In this document: piece by piece, positions 36,556-47,112 of the stretch | Numbering within the stretch: position 1 is the stretch's first letter | How the letters are laid out: every line of letters starts with the position of its first letter | Assembly (NCBI RefSeq): GCF_964275005.1 | Contig: NC_092693.1 | Span: 28,966,173 to 29,030,172 of the forward strand | Direction: 5' to 3' | Source of the DNA: Diadema setosum | Lineage: Eukaryota; Echinodermata; Echinoidea; Diadematoida; Diadematidae | DNA length: 64,000 nucleotides | Translations under genes and position numbers: made by a program | Notes under the pieces: model-generated | Databases searched by the model: none | What the model was told of the DNA's origin: nothing | What the model saw: only the letters and a program-made list of their open reading frames with translations

Positions 36556-36873
36556 CCCGAATTCACGAAGGTGGTACAAATGAAACCATGGTTTAAACCA
36601 TGGACAAAAACCATGGAGCGCCAAGTGTCGCATGGAATATTTCGTTACGAAATCAGTCATTTCGTCGATGAAATGATCATTTTGTAACGAAATGACAACT
36701 TTTGTAACTAAATGAACATTTCGTCCACGAAATGATAATTTCGTTAACGAAACAGTCATTTTGTCGACGAAATGACTAATTTCGTAACGAAATATTCCGT
36801 ACGACACGTGGCGCTCCATGGTTTTTGTTTATGGTTTAAACCATGGTTTCATTACCACCTTCGTGAATTCGGG
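36556..36873. mobile_element. Palindromic MITE built of nested palindromes
   Basis: The outer arms of about 80 bases are near-perfect inverted copies: cccgaattcacgaaggtgg at left and its reverse complement at right, then AACCATGGTTTAAACCATGG-type blocks and a GGAGCGCCA/TGGCGCTCC pair. The interior of about 160 bases is filled by about seven small palindromes of the form TTTCGTNNACGAAA. No coding sequence and no obvious target duplication. Confidence 0.8.
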
Positions 36874-37232
36874 TCTATAAGGCTGCGTATCCGGGCTGAC
36901 ATTGTTATGATATAATGTGCACACTCAAGGAGAGTGTAACCTAAATACTAGTGTCGCGTGGATTGAGGGAATGCAGCGATATGAGAAGAACACATCAGTG
37001 AAGTTTGAGGAGCCATCAATGGATAAGAAGATAATTACACTTTGAAAACGATTTAAAGAACATATATTAAAGAAAAATTCAACATATCTAAATTGTTATT
37101 CAAATTTATGAAGTTCTTCCGTCGTGATGTTTTCATTGCAACTGATTGACAAATTGCCCTACATCGACGTAAATAAGCACTGAATTGATCAGTGTTTTAG
37201 TAGTAGCCATGATAAAAAATCATGGGCGTACA

Positions 37233-37304
37233 TACTCGAGCAGGATTCGAACCCACGACCTCCTGATCACCGGACAGGCGTCATCTCCACTAGACCACCG
37301 AGCT
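37233..37304 (-). tRNA. tRNA-like head, first unit of array
   Basis: The A box is TGGTCTAGTGG and the B box GGTTCGAATCC. The acceptor arms AGCTCGG/TCGAGTA pair in six of seven places, the D stem in three of four, the anticodon stem CCTG/CAGG fully, and the T stem mostly. Position 33 is C instead of U, unlike the copy at 3503. A run of six T follows about 20 bases downstream in transcription direction, as expected for a Pol III terminator. Confidence 0.45.
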
Positions 37305-38853
37305 TTCGCCCGACAGCAAGTGTTGGTTCTAATCCTTATAGCATGCAGCGGGTACTGCTTTTGTTATTCAAATTTATGAAGTTCTTCCGTCGTGATGTTT
37401 TCATTGCAACTGATTGACAAATTGCCCTACATCGACGTAAATAAGCACTGAATTGATCAGTGTTTTAGTAGTAGCCGTGATAAAAAATCATGGGCGTACA
37501 TACTCGAGCAGGATTCGAACCCACGACCTCCTGATCACCGGACAGGCGTCATCTCCACTAGACCACCGAGCTTTCGCCCGACAGCAAGTGTTGGTTCTAA
37601 TCCTTATAGCATGCAGCGGGTACTGCTTTTGTTATTCAAATTTATGAAGTTCTTCCGTCGTGATGTTTTCATTGCAACTGATTGACAAATTGCCCTACAT
37701 CGACGTAAATAAGCACTGAATTGATCAGTGTTTTAGTAGTAGCCATGATAAAAAAATCATGGGCGTACATACTCGAGCAGGATTCGAACCCACGACCTCC
37801 TGATCACCGGACAGGCGTCATCTCCACTAGACCACCGAGCTTTCGCCCGACAGCAAGTGTTGGTTCTAATCCTTATAGCATGCAGCGGGTACTGCTTTTG
37901 TTATTCAAATTTATGAAGTTCTTCCGTCGTGATGTTTTCATTGCAACTGATTGACAAATTGCCCTACATCGACGTAAATAAGCACTGAATTGATCAGTGT
38001 TTTAGTAGTAGCCATGATAAAAAAATCATGGGCGTACATACTCGAGCAGGATTCGAACCCACGACCTCCTGATCACCGGACAGGCGTCATCTCCACTAGA
38101 CCACCGAGCTTTCGCCCGACAGCAAGTGTTGGTTCTAATCCTTATAGCATGCAGCGGGTACTGCTTTTGTTATTCAAATTTATGAAGTTCTTCCGTCGTG
38201 ATGTTTTCATTGCAACTGATTGACAAATTGCCCTACATCGACGTAAATAAGCACTGAATTGATCAGTGTTTTAGTAGTAGCCATGATAAAAAAATCATGG
38301 GCGTACATACTCGAGCAGGATTCGAACCCACGACCTCCTGATCACCGGACAGGCGTCATCTCCACTAGACCACCGAGCTTTCGCCCGACAGCAAGTGTTG
38401 GTTCTAATCCTTATAGCATGCAGCGGGTACTGCTTTTGTTATTCAAATTTATGAAGTTCTTCCGTCGTGATGTTTTCATTGCAACTGATTGACAAATTGC
38501 CCTACATCGACGTAAATAAGCACTGAATTGATCAGTGTTTTAGTAGTAGCCATGATAAAAAAAAAAATCATGGGCGTACATACTCGAGCAGGATTCGAAC
38601 CCACGACCTCCTGATCACCGGACAGGCGTCATCTCCACTAGACCACCGAGCTTTCGCCCGACAGCAAGTGTTGGTTCTAATCCTTATAGCATGCAGCGGG
38701 TACTGCTTTTGTTATTCAAATTTATGAAGTTCTTCCGTCGTGATGTTTTCATTGCAACTGATTGACAAATTGCCCTACATCGACGTAAATAAGCACTGAA
38801 TTGATCAGTGTTTTAGTAGTAGCCATGATAAAAAAAAAAATCATGGGCGTACA

Positions 38854-38919
38854 TACTCGAGCAGGATTCGAACCCACGACCTCCTGATCACCGGACAGGC
38901 GTCATCTCCACTAGACCAC
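38854..38919 (-). pseudogene. Truncated tRNA-like head at the inversion junction
   Basis: The last unit of the first orientation stops within the 5' acceptor stem, at ...tagaccac. The sequence then continues with tgattttttatcatggc of the opposite orientation, so the junction removes the 5' end of this head. Confidence 0.7.
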
Positions 38920-39640
38920 TGATTTTTTATCATGGCTACTACTAAAACACTGATCAATTCAGTGCTTATTTACGTCGATGTAGGGCAATTTGTCAATCAG
39001 TTGCAATGAAAACATCACGACGGAAGAACTTCATAAATTTGAATAACAAAAGCAGTACCCGCTGCATGCTATAAGGATTAGAACCAACACTTGCTGTCGG
39101 GCGAAAGCTCGGTGGTCTAGTGGAGATGACGCCTGTCCGGTGATCAGGAGGTCGTGGGTTCGAATCCTGCTCGAGTATGTACGCCCATGATTTTTATCAT
39201 GGCTACTACTAAAACACTGATCAATTCAGTGCTTATTTACGTCGATGTAGGGCAATTTGTCAATCAGTTGCAATGAAAACATCACGACGGAAGAACTCCA
39301 TAAATTTGAATAACAAAAGCAGTACCCGCTGCATGCTATAAGGATTAGAACCAACACTTGCTGTCGGGCGAAAGCTCGGTGGTCTAGTGGAGATGACGCC
39401 TGTCCGGTGATCAGGAGGTCGTGGGTTCGAATCCTGCTCGAGTATGTACGCCCATGATTTTTTATCATGGCTACTACTAAAACACTGATCAATTCAGTGC
39501 TTATTTACGTCGATGTAGGGCAATTTGTCAATCAGTTGCAATGAAAACATCACGACGGAAGAACTTCATAAATTTGAATAACAAAAGCAGTACCCGCTGC
39601 ATGCTATAAGGATTAGAACCAACACTTGCTGTCGGGCGAA

Positions 39641-39713
39641 AGCTCGGTGGTTATAGTGGAGATGACGCCTGTCCGGTGATCAGGAGGTCGTGGGTTCGAA
39701 TCCTGCTCGAGTA
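39641..39713 (+). tRNA. tRNA-like head with altered A box
   Basis: This unit reads GGTGGTTATAGTGG where the others read GGTGGTCTAGTGG, a one-base lengthening that changes the A box and D stem. The rest matches its neighbours. Confidence 0.4.
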
Positions 39714-39909
39714 TGTACGCCCATGATTTTTTATCATGGCTACTACTAAAACACTGATCAATTCAGTGCTTATTTACGTCGATGTAGGGCAATTTGTCAA
39801 TCAGTTGCAATGAAAACATCACGACGGAAGAACTTCATAAATTTGAATAACAAAAGCAGTACCCGCTGCATGCTATAAGGATTAGAACCAACACTTGCTG
39901 TCGGGCGAA

Positions 39910-39981
39910 AGCTCGGTGGTCTAGTGGAGATGACGCCTGTCCGGTGATCAGGAGGTCGTGGGTTCGAATCCTGCTCGAGTA
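39910..39981 (+). tRNA. tRNA-like head, last complete unit of the array
   Basis: Identical in A box, B box and cloverleaf potential to the unit heads in the first half, but on the opposite strand. Six T follow after ACGCCCATGA. Confidence 0.45.
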
Positions 39982-40430
39982 TGTACGCCCATGATTTTTT
40001 ATCATGGCTACTACTAAAACACTGATCAATTCAGTGCTTATTTACGTCGATGTAGGGCAATTTGTCAATCAGTTGCAATCTAAATTGTTCTTGCACAAAG
40101 AAAGAGCATTAGTTGCCTATACTGAAATTCATTCAGAAAGCAGGTTGAATACCCTGAACTTTATGTCGTTAACAAGTGGAGAGAATGTGCACATTTCATT
40201 TAAAAATGATTTGTTAACTTTTCTTTATATTTTCTGCATAATTATCCTTTTTTCCCAATACACGGCATCATGAACTGTTGTCTTCTCATTAAGCGATGGC
40301 ATCATTGTATTGAAAATTTAAAAATCCTTAACTTTTAACGAATTGTACGATTTTCTACAAACTGTGATGTGTTCAATTAACATTGCCTGCATTCACTCAA
40401 TTCACGTCTATGTTAGTGTTCCATTCTCCT

Positions 40431-41444
40431 TTAAACCGACAGCACAACAAAACAAGCTTACCTCAAACGCCTGAAGTGTCGGCATAGTAGATTGGTTTTG
40501 CTGAAATTCTAGAACGAAATAAATGTCTACATTACAATTTGTGACTTTATAATAATAATGATGATGATAATAATAATAACGATAATAATGATAAAGATGA
40601 TAATAATAACAATCTTTTCCGTTTCACTTGATTCTTCCAATTATGTTTGTTATGTTTGAAGGCGTATAAATGAGCTCATTTTTGTAGCTGCAAGGTTGAG
40701 CAAACCTGGGGTAAGTCTGGGGATGTGGGGGGGGGGGGGGGATGGGTGTCAATAATCTTCGCGACGGAAGTGGATTTGCGAAATGACATTCGTTACAAGC
40801 TGATACTAGTATTTAATCTCTTTCCCATCACTTTTTTTTTTCTAGGCTCTCTGGAAATTAAGTCATGATACCTTTTACTAAACTTCCTAGATTTGTCGTG
40901 CCAAAGTCTGCCACAGGACCTTGTAAAGAACCGGATGCCATTCAAGCTAAGAGCCTCAAAATCCTTCACCTTCGTTATTATGCCGTCATTCATCCGGAGG
41001 TCGCAATCACGCGAACTTCCATTCTTGTTTTCTTTTCTCTTACAATTTTACCCCTATGGGGAGAGCCGACAATTAGCGAAATTTGTCATTAATTATCAGC
41101 TGCTTTCAACCCTTAAGGACACCTCATTATTTTGTGAACTCCAGTCGTTGTTATTGGCGAGATTAACAGCTAATGTTGCAGAGTTATGAAGTATCAGTGA
41201 CACAAACCAACTGTCAGCGTTTGTCCGCTGAGGCAGAGCAACATCCACAACACGGAAAAATACGGCAACTCCAAAACAACAACAAGCAAATAAACAAACA
41301 AACAACGTGGCAGAAAATTTACAGATTTATTTCACAGGTTTTTATATTTGTGTTGATTGTGGTTTAGGTTTATTTCTGCATGCAAACAGATATAGATTCA
41401 AACTCCAATTCCAAATATGCAAACAATACATCTACAGGCAATAT
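40431..41444. other. Noncoding stretch
   Basis: Apart from the trinucleotide repeat and a G-run at 40727-40740, nothing was recognised. Open frames at 40865-41190 look like chance. Confidence 0.35.
40548..40612. repeat. (ATA/ATG)n microsatellite
   Basis: Imperfect TAA and TGA trinucleotides. Confidence 0.8.
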
Positions 41445-42487
41445 TATAGGTTTTCCCGGCCAATTTCGCACTTTTGTCGATCCATTTGATAGAAGGTTCA
41501 TTCAATTTAGCGAAAATCCTCGTCACTGCACATCCTGTCATTCAAAATTGCAAGTTGTTCGTTCAATTTAGCGTTTCGATCAATGAAATTTGCACATGTG
41601 CCTTTCGAATTCGTAAAACGGGAATTCAAGTTGGCACGTGCTCTTCAGTCATTCAATTTCGCGTACGGGCAGTCAAATTACAAACATGTTCATTGAAATT
41701 AACGTCATGTTATATCTTTTTTTGACAAGGTGAGAACATTTAAATGCGTATTTCTATGTGACTTTTTGTTTCATCCACGCCCTGTTAAGCAGTAAAAGTG
41801 TCATATTTTTGACCCTGTATAACTCTAGTTTGTTGTTCTGTAACGCCACTTTTCTTTCATACATGCCATTTTAGGCCTACATGTACCAATACTACAGATT
41901 AACTTCATCTTCTTACAGTCATGACAGCACAAGTTAGATACAGACATATATCTCTAGAAGACAGAGAAAGAATTATAGGAACATGTGATGATCATAACCT
42001 TGACTTCCTAGAACTGGCCGACACACTCGGAATAAAGCGCTCAACGGCCAGATAAGTTGTGGCCACATGCACTATCTTCGGACTGGGCGACTCAATAAGC
42101 ACATTAAAAAAAAATAAATAAAAATAAAAAATAAACTGTTGCCAAAATCTCTAAAATGAATACGAAAATATGAACTGTAATGATGCTTACAAAACAATAA
42201 CTATATGTTGAAAAAAAAATAAAGAAAGAACCAAAGCATAAACATGTGTGCTAAATTGACTGCAAAAGATGTTAAATTGGATGCCCAAAAATGAATTGGA
42301 ATGAACGAGCGCAGCGTATACGTGATCACGTGACTATATCATTCTAAATTGAATGAACGAATAAGGAAATGGTGCTTGTTTTACGAATTTCAATTGAAAA
42401 AGTGTTAATTAGAATGAGGTTAAAGGTAATTTGAATGCTCCAAAATGAATTTGAATGAAGAGATCATGCGAAATACATATAGGTTTT
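41445..42487 (+). mobile_element. DNA transposon remnant with subterminal repeats
   Basis: A 10-base direct repeat tataggtttt lies at 41445-41454 and 42478-42487. The left third holds several copies of (g)ttcattcaatttagcg or attcaatttcgcg. The right third holds the reverse complement form (ctaaattgaatgaacg), so end sequences face each other. Between them is a splice-acceptor-like tttcttacag and a short transposase-like N-terminus. Such clustered subterminal words usually bind transposase. The superfamily is not certain. Confidence 0.6.
41921..42055 (+). pseudogene. Transposase N-terminal helix-turn-helix fragment
   Basis: A 44-residue frame begins after an acceptor-like TTCTTACAG: MTAQVRYRHISLEDRERIIG, later FLELADTLGIKRSTAR, then a stop. 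'S-x-E-D-R-x-R-I-I' followed by 'L-A-x-x-L-G-I-K-R-S-T-A' resembles the DNA-binding domain at the start of IS630/Tc1-like or related transposases. No catalytic domain follows inside the element, so it is a broken or internally deleted copy. Confidence 0.5.
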
Positions 42488-44070
42488 GATATAAGCAAAT
42501 AAGAAAAAATGGGCCTCGAGAGATTTTGTAGCATGCTGTATCAATCACTGAAAATCTTTGTCAAGTTCCATAATTCATCAAACCAAATGTTTATAAGCAT
42601 GCAGCGTTGAGGTCATATTTCTAGCAAAGTGATGACTAGTTTGTCAGTTATATCTCGTTTGGACATGTTTATGAATCGGCAATTTGTCACCGATAATTCA
42701 CAACTTCACATGACTTTGTCCACTACACTTTTCGATGCTATGTGAACTTGCTGATTCTATTAACGTGACTCCAAAAACGATGTTCTAATATGAATTGTGA
42801 GTCAAAAGGATGAGACTTGGTATTATCGATAAACAGAAACATTCAGACAATAAACCTGACACGAAGATCATATACAGGATGGATATCACATGAATGAATA
42901 AAAGATGATTCAATACAATTCAAGTTTATTCATTTTTTTCTTCCATACAACGCAACATGATAAATTCCACATAATCTTGAGTACTCATTGGTTGACTTAC
43001 AACGAAAATAAAAAGATGAGGTAATTAACAAATTAGATACATTTGTTCATAGTTTGCAACTAAGTTTGATATATTATCCATGACCTGAGGAAAAAAGAAA
43101 ATTGAGGGGTTCAGTAAAAGAGTCGATGCGACCATTAATGAAAGTCACCAAATAATCGCTGTGATCATGTGACCAAGGCTTTCTCCATATCCAATTCCCA
43201 TTCGTTTCCAGTTCAAGTAGCATATATTCTATTCCATCCGGGCAAAATCAATACATAGTACAAAGTACAAATTTGACAATTCATATTGTTTAACAATTTG
43301 TAAGAAGTAAGAGTCATAAAGTATAATTCAAGATATGTACTTAATATGATTATAAATTGAGAAAAATTCATACTTTGTAACGGTAACAAAGATAGAAAGT
43401 ATAGCGATAGAAAATAGTGATCTACTTAAAACATCTTCGGACATTTCTTTTTTTAAATAAAAGAACTAAACAATTGTTACAAAATTAAAATGTTTGAATG
43501 TGCCCATGAACCATCGTCTCATAGAGAATAAGAAAAATATAAAGAAAGGACAGTCATAGTTCAAGCTTAATTCTAAGTTATCATAGAACACGTAAGTTAA
43601 AATCGAACAAAACTCAAACATGGAATGAGAATGCTATGCAATTTTGAAGTTTGACAAGTTTAATGAAACAGTGAAGTAGTTGCAACCATAGCACAATAAG
43701 ATGTGCACTTGCTTAGTTAATGGTTATTGCGTCATAAAGCATCGTATTGACCAAAACATGCTGTTTATTGTAACAATTGTTGCTGTTTGAAAGCCAATGA
43801 CCACGTTGTCAGGTAATGGTGGCATCATCTAATTTTGTATGGGTTAAAGATACAAAGATTCATATTTGTATAATGTATAAAATATGTATATATAAATATA
43901 TCAAGGAATCTCAAATACCTTGAACTACATTGGTGCTTTATACAATAAATAGGCCTACATGTATTTCAGATTACAGGAAGTGTATCAGTTGTTTGTAACA
44001 AGATACAAGTGACTATTGTTTGGAAGTTATATTAATGTTTGTCTATGTTGATCTTTTTTTCTTCCTGTAG
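42488..44070. other. Noncoding stretch
   Basis: Includes a copy of the (CAATT)-tailed retroposon family near 42905-43400. No gene recognised. Confidence 0.4.
42905..43400 (-). repeat. Retroposon 3' region with ATTCAA-type tail
   Basis: Begins gattcaatacaattcaag. Its body shares words with the copies at 930-1165 (tacaaagtaca, aacaatttgtaagaagta) and 57.8 kb. Borders uncertain. Confidence 0.35.
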
Positions 44071-45244
44071 ATTCTGAACCAAAAGGTAGCGGAGCCTCCA
44101 CCGCCTCCAACAATTAGGCGTTAAAGCCGCCAGGAGTCACTGTTGGCAGTAGAGCGGAGACCGTTATAACGAACGACCATCAGGTGCTAAAAAGTATCGC
44201 GGGATTGTTTGGAAGTCGGAAACTAAACTGATCACATCCATCGACAGCGTTCTGATATCCGCTTGAATGTTGTGACAATCCAGGAGAGATACATTTATTT
44301 ATACATCGCTTGGTAATATCAAAAACATCATAGTGAGAGAAAAAGACAGAGAGTAGGAGAGAGTACTTATAATCGTTTTAAAAAAGGAGACGCCGTAAGA
44401 GGACGGGACAGCACGGAACAATTCCCGCCATTGGCTTGAAGTCATCGCTATATCACCTGCGAGTTGGCGCGGTAACGTGACAACGCGCAGTTTGTGTCAC
44501 CTCTTGATCTTCTGGCCGGTCGGAGTGTGTGTATCACCCCTCTCTTATTTCTGGCTCCCCGTGAGTGAAGCTCTGCATGTGCACCATCATCCCTCGACAA
44601 ATTTCTATGCTCACCTTCAACAGCGCCTCTCTAGTCGACGGCAGAGCCAAGGCATGGAAAGTTCTCATGACAATACCAAAGCAAATAGATCCCGATGATT
44701 CAGAAGGGAGAACACCGTCGCGTCTTTGACAACATAGAACAGCACCACCTTCGTTTCTTTGACTTCGCCTCAAAAAACGTAGTGAGGTCGATTCTGGGGC
44801 TCCTTCGAAATCCTTGATTAATTCTTCTTCTAGGAGGCGTACTGTGCATGTGCAATAATCACGGTTAGTGGAACCTGTTAATCCAGCCTTTTTATCTTCT
44901 TCTGCACTTCTGCACGTGGTTACCTCATATTTGAAGGCCCTTCTGAGCTCTGGCGCCATCTCCAGAAGCGAAAAAGACTCTGCGGTTGAGCGTCCACAAC
45001 AAAATCTTGTTGCTGTTGTTGTTGTTTGCTGCTGCTGCGGCTGTTTCAACGGGAAGGTCGATACAAGAGGCTGGACATAACACCGTTAGTGATCTTTACA
45101 ACGTGTCGCTCTTGAGCTTCGTGTTTGGAGGTTGAGGAGATCTGTAAATCCCAGGGATTATAAAAAGCAGCGATGACGCATCGTGTAGCCATGCAGAAGG
45201 TGACGAAGAAACTCCGCCGAATGACGGCCCCAGCCTCCATTCAG
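44071..45244 (+). other. Exon-like block, possibly long 5' UTR and first coding exon
   Basis: It is preceded by TTTTTTTCTTCCTGTAG, a good acceptor, and closed by CATTCAG|GTAAGG, a strong donor with GT at 45245. Base composition is richer in GC than its surroundings. The last 72 bases form a frame from ATG at 45173, with an in-frame stop just upstream: MTHRVAMQKVTKKLRRMTAP then ASIQ. No known family was recognised. Partial open frames on both strands, including one of 171 codons on the minus strand (44534-45049) that lacks an ATG at its start, make the strand uncertain. Confidence 0.3.
45173..45244 (+). CDS. Possible first coding exon, unknown protein
   Basis: A 24-codon basic peptide (MTHRVAMQKVTKKLRRMTAP...) ends in phase 0 at a GTAAGG donor. 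A TAA lies in frame upstream, so the ATG could be genuine. No following exon was identified with confidence; a candidate at 49189-49321 has the wrong phase to join directly. Confidence 0.25.
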
Positions 45245-46020
45245 GTAAGGGTCGAGACGTTTCAGACCAGTTTGTTTTATTTATCCAACTGTTCAAATCA
45301 AAAGAAAAGAAAGTAATTATTAACGATTTAGATAAACGAAAATGTAACTATATATGACAGAATCAGTGATGACTTAAACTGTTCGCAACATTATGTGTTA
45401 CACATCACACTTGTCAACAATATGTACAAGTGGAGAAGACCGTCATCAATAAGCAATGTGCTTGACTGTTGGGATGACGGCCTCGGAGCGACATAGTACA
45501 ATACTTGAGAAAATGCGAAAGTCTAATTGGAACTGAAGGAGCAATGACAGAAAAAAAAAAATCTTCAGCCTCTCGGTATATATGCAGACTAAATTTAGCT
45601 CATCAAGTTTAACATAGGACTATAAGGAGACACATACGAGGAGCAGAGAAGATACCTGAAAATAGAGAGAAGGGAGAGGAAGGATATCAGCAGTAATTTT
45701 AAGAGGCACAGTTTGGAGCAAATTATTCTCATCGTATTCAACAAGTAATGTTACCTGGGAATTCTATTTTTGAGCCTACAATAATGAACGTGACTTAACA
45801 AGTAGGCAACAGCAGTAAAATGTTACTGAAAATTTATAGCCACACTGGAAACTTTCTGCTCATCCAGATATCCACATCCAAACCATCATTTCGGATTTAT
45901 GTCGTTTCATTTTCACTCATAATATGATTGATGCAACCCGTACTGACCAAGCGAAAGTCTCTGCACATGATTATATTGGTTCGGTCTCAATCAATTTAAC
46001 GTATCGGAATATTTTCAGGT
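45245..46020. other. Noncoding stretch
   Basis: Nothing recognised; would be intron if the donor at 45245 is real. Confidence 0.35.
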
Positions 46021-46386
46021 TGTTATTTGTGACTGCATTCCTCGTGCGATGGGCATTAAAGGAGACCTCCAGATGATGATAATAACAATAATAATAATAA
46101 GGTCTTATTTACCCAGGGTAGCCTCTTCAGTGTTGCCACTGCTCTACCAGAGGGCCCTGCTATTATTATTACCCTAGCGTTGCCAGGTACCCATTTATAC
46201 ACCTGGGTCGAGAGAGACATTGTGGGTAAAAACATCTTGTCCAAGGATGTAAGCACTGGGCGGGATTCGAACTCGCGGTCCTCCGTTCGGGAGTCGGGAG
46301 TCTTATCCACTATGCCACAGAGCCCCCACTGTTATTTGTGACTGCATTCCTCGTGCGATGGGCATTAAAGGAGACCTCCAGATGAT
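46021..46386 (-). mobile_element. tRNA-derived SINE between two identical 57-base repeats
   Basis: The 57-base direct repeats at 46021-46077 and 46330-46386 are identical, starting tgttatttgtgactgc and ending ctccagatgat. Between them, on the minus strand, is a complete SINE. The head begins GGGGGCTCTGTGGCATAGTGG, and the B box GAGTTCGAATCCC is intact. The body has ATAAATGGGTACCTGGCAAC, and the tail is (TTATTA)n. The perfect flanks imply a young insertion. 57 bases is very long for a SINE target duplication. Confidence 0.85.
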
Positions 46387-47100
46387 TTTCAGACTTTTAC
46401 ATATGAACAACTATAAATTGATTATACCGGGTACAGAGTTTCAGAATTTATAGTGATTGGGATGAGGAAAAAGAATGTTTTCAAAATTTATAACAAATCA
46501 CTATGAACAAGGATGGTGACATGACAGCCTCACTAAAGGAATGCACAAGTTGGGGCTCAAGGAAGCAGAACAAAAGAAGAAGGCATGCATGCATTATCCA
46601 CAGGTGAACTTGCAAACTGGCAGTATTGTAATAGGAATTACACTGCTACATTTCTGAAATATGTGAGGCTCCTATGTCATCATCATTGTTCAGTGTAATT
46701 TGTTTAAGGTTTTTCAAAGTATTTTTTTCTCGTGCTCAAGGACCACAATAAATTCCACAAATCTACACATGGAGCTGTTGATTTATGTACTACAATGATG
46801 TGAAATTATGAAAATTGTCTGGAATGCCCCTTTAACTAGACACAAAGTTAATCATTCCACCTGACAAACATCTGCACAAATATTCACAGCTCTGTGTCTC
46901 GTTTTGTATTTATACATCAATGACAATGTGTATCTCTTAACGAACATGGTATTGTCATGGTTACATTTATTTTACATATATGCATATATTATGTTTGAAT
47001 GTAAGTTTGCTCACAAGTGGAATTATTTGAAGTAATGCACATATCATTATCTATCAAAAGTGGGTCATCTGCTTGGCATCTATCTACCTCTCTATCTATA
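46387..47100. other. Noncoding stretch
   Basis: No gene or repeat recognised. Confidence 0.35.
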
Positions 47101-47112
47101 TATATCTGTCTC

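Larger units (their letters stand above)
37086..40089. repeat. Head-to-head array of 268-base tRNA-like units with 12-base target duplication
   Basis: The 12-base word atctaaattgtt flanks the block at 37086-37097 and 40078-40089. The first half holds seven units in one orientation, with tRNA-like parts on the minus strand at 37233, 37501, 37770, 38039, 38308, 38581 and 38854. At 38919/38920 the orientation flips. Four complete units and a partial one follow with tRNA-like parts on the plus strand at 39106, 39373, 39641 and 39910. Units are almost identical. The main variation is an A-run of 6, 6, 7, 7, 7, 11 and 11 in the first half, and 5 or 6 T in the second. Confidence 0.9.
36955..40430. 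mobile_element. Older foldback element split by the tRNA-like array
   Basis: The left part (36955-37085) and right part (40090-40430) together match the family at 10735-11245. GAATGCAGCGATATGAGAAGAACACATCAG-like text on the left matches the reverse complement of the right arm's 'gatgtgttcaattaac...cctgcattcac'. The interior 'gtgcacattt' and 'gcaag/gcgag' regions are also shared. The array sits at one internal point of this element. Confidence 0.7.

Noticed and set aside
37098-37365. Hammerhead ribozyme (retrozyme) inside the unit
   Set aside because: I looked on both strands for the CTGATGA and GAAA core elements in proper order. Only CTGATTGA and an unrelated CGAAAG are present, so no core can be drawn.
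37185-40029. Repeated 64-89-residue open frames reading 'SSRIRTHDLLITGQASSPLD' or 'LEQDSNPRPPDHRTG', like a repeated protein
   Set aside because: They are translations of the tRNA-like unit and its flanks in both strands. The period equals the 268-base DNA repeat, and frames change with the A-run length.
37086-40089. CRISPR-like or satellite array
   Set aside because: Units are contiguous with no short repeat plus unique spacer pattern, the genome is eukaryotic, and the block has a target duplication and an internal inversion.
44534-45049. 171-codon minus-strand open frame as a gene
   Set aside because: It lacks an ATG at its start, is low-complexity Q/T-rich at the beginning, matches no family, and overlaps plus-strand exon signals. 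Left only as part of the uncertain block.
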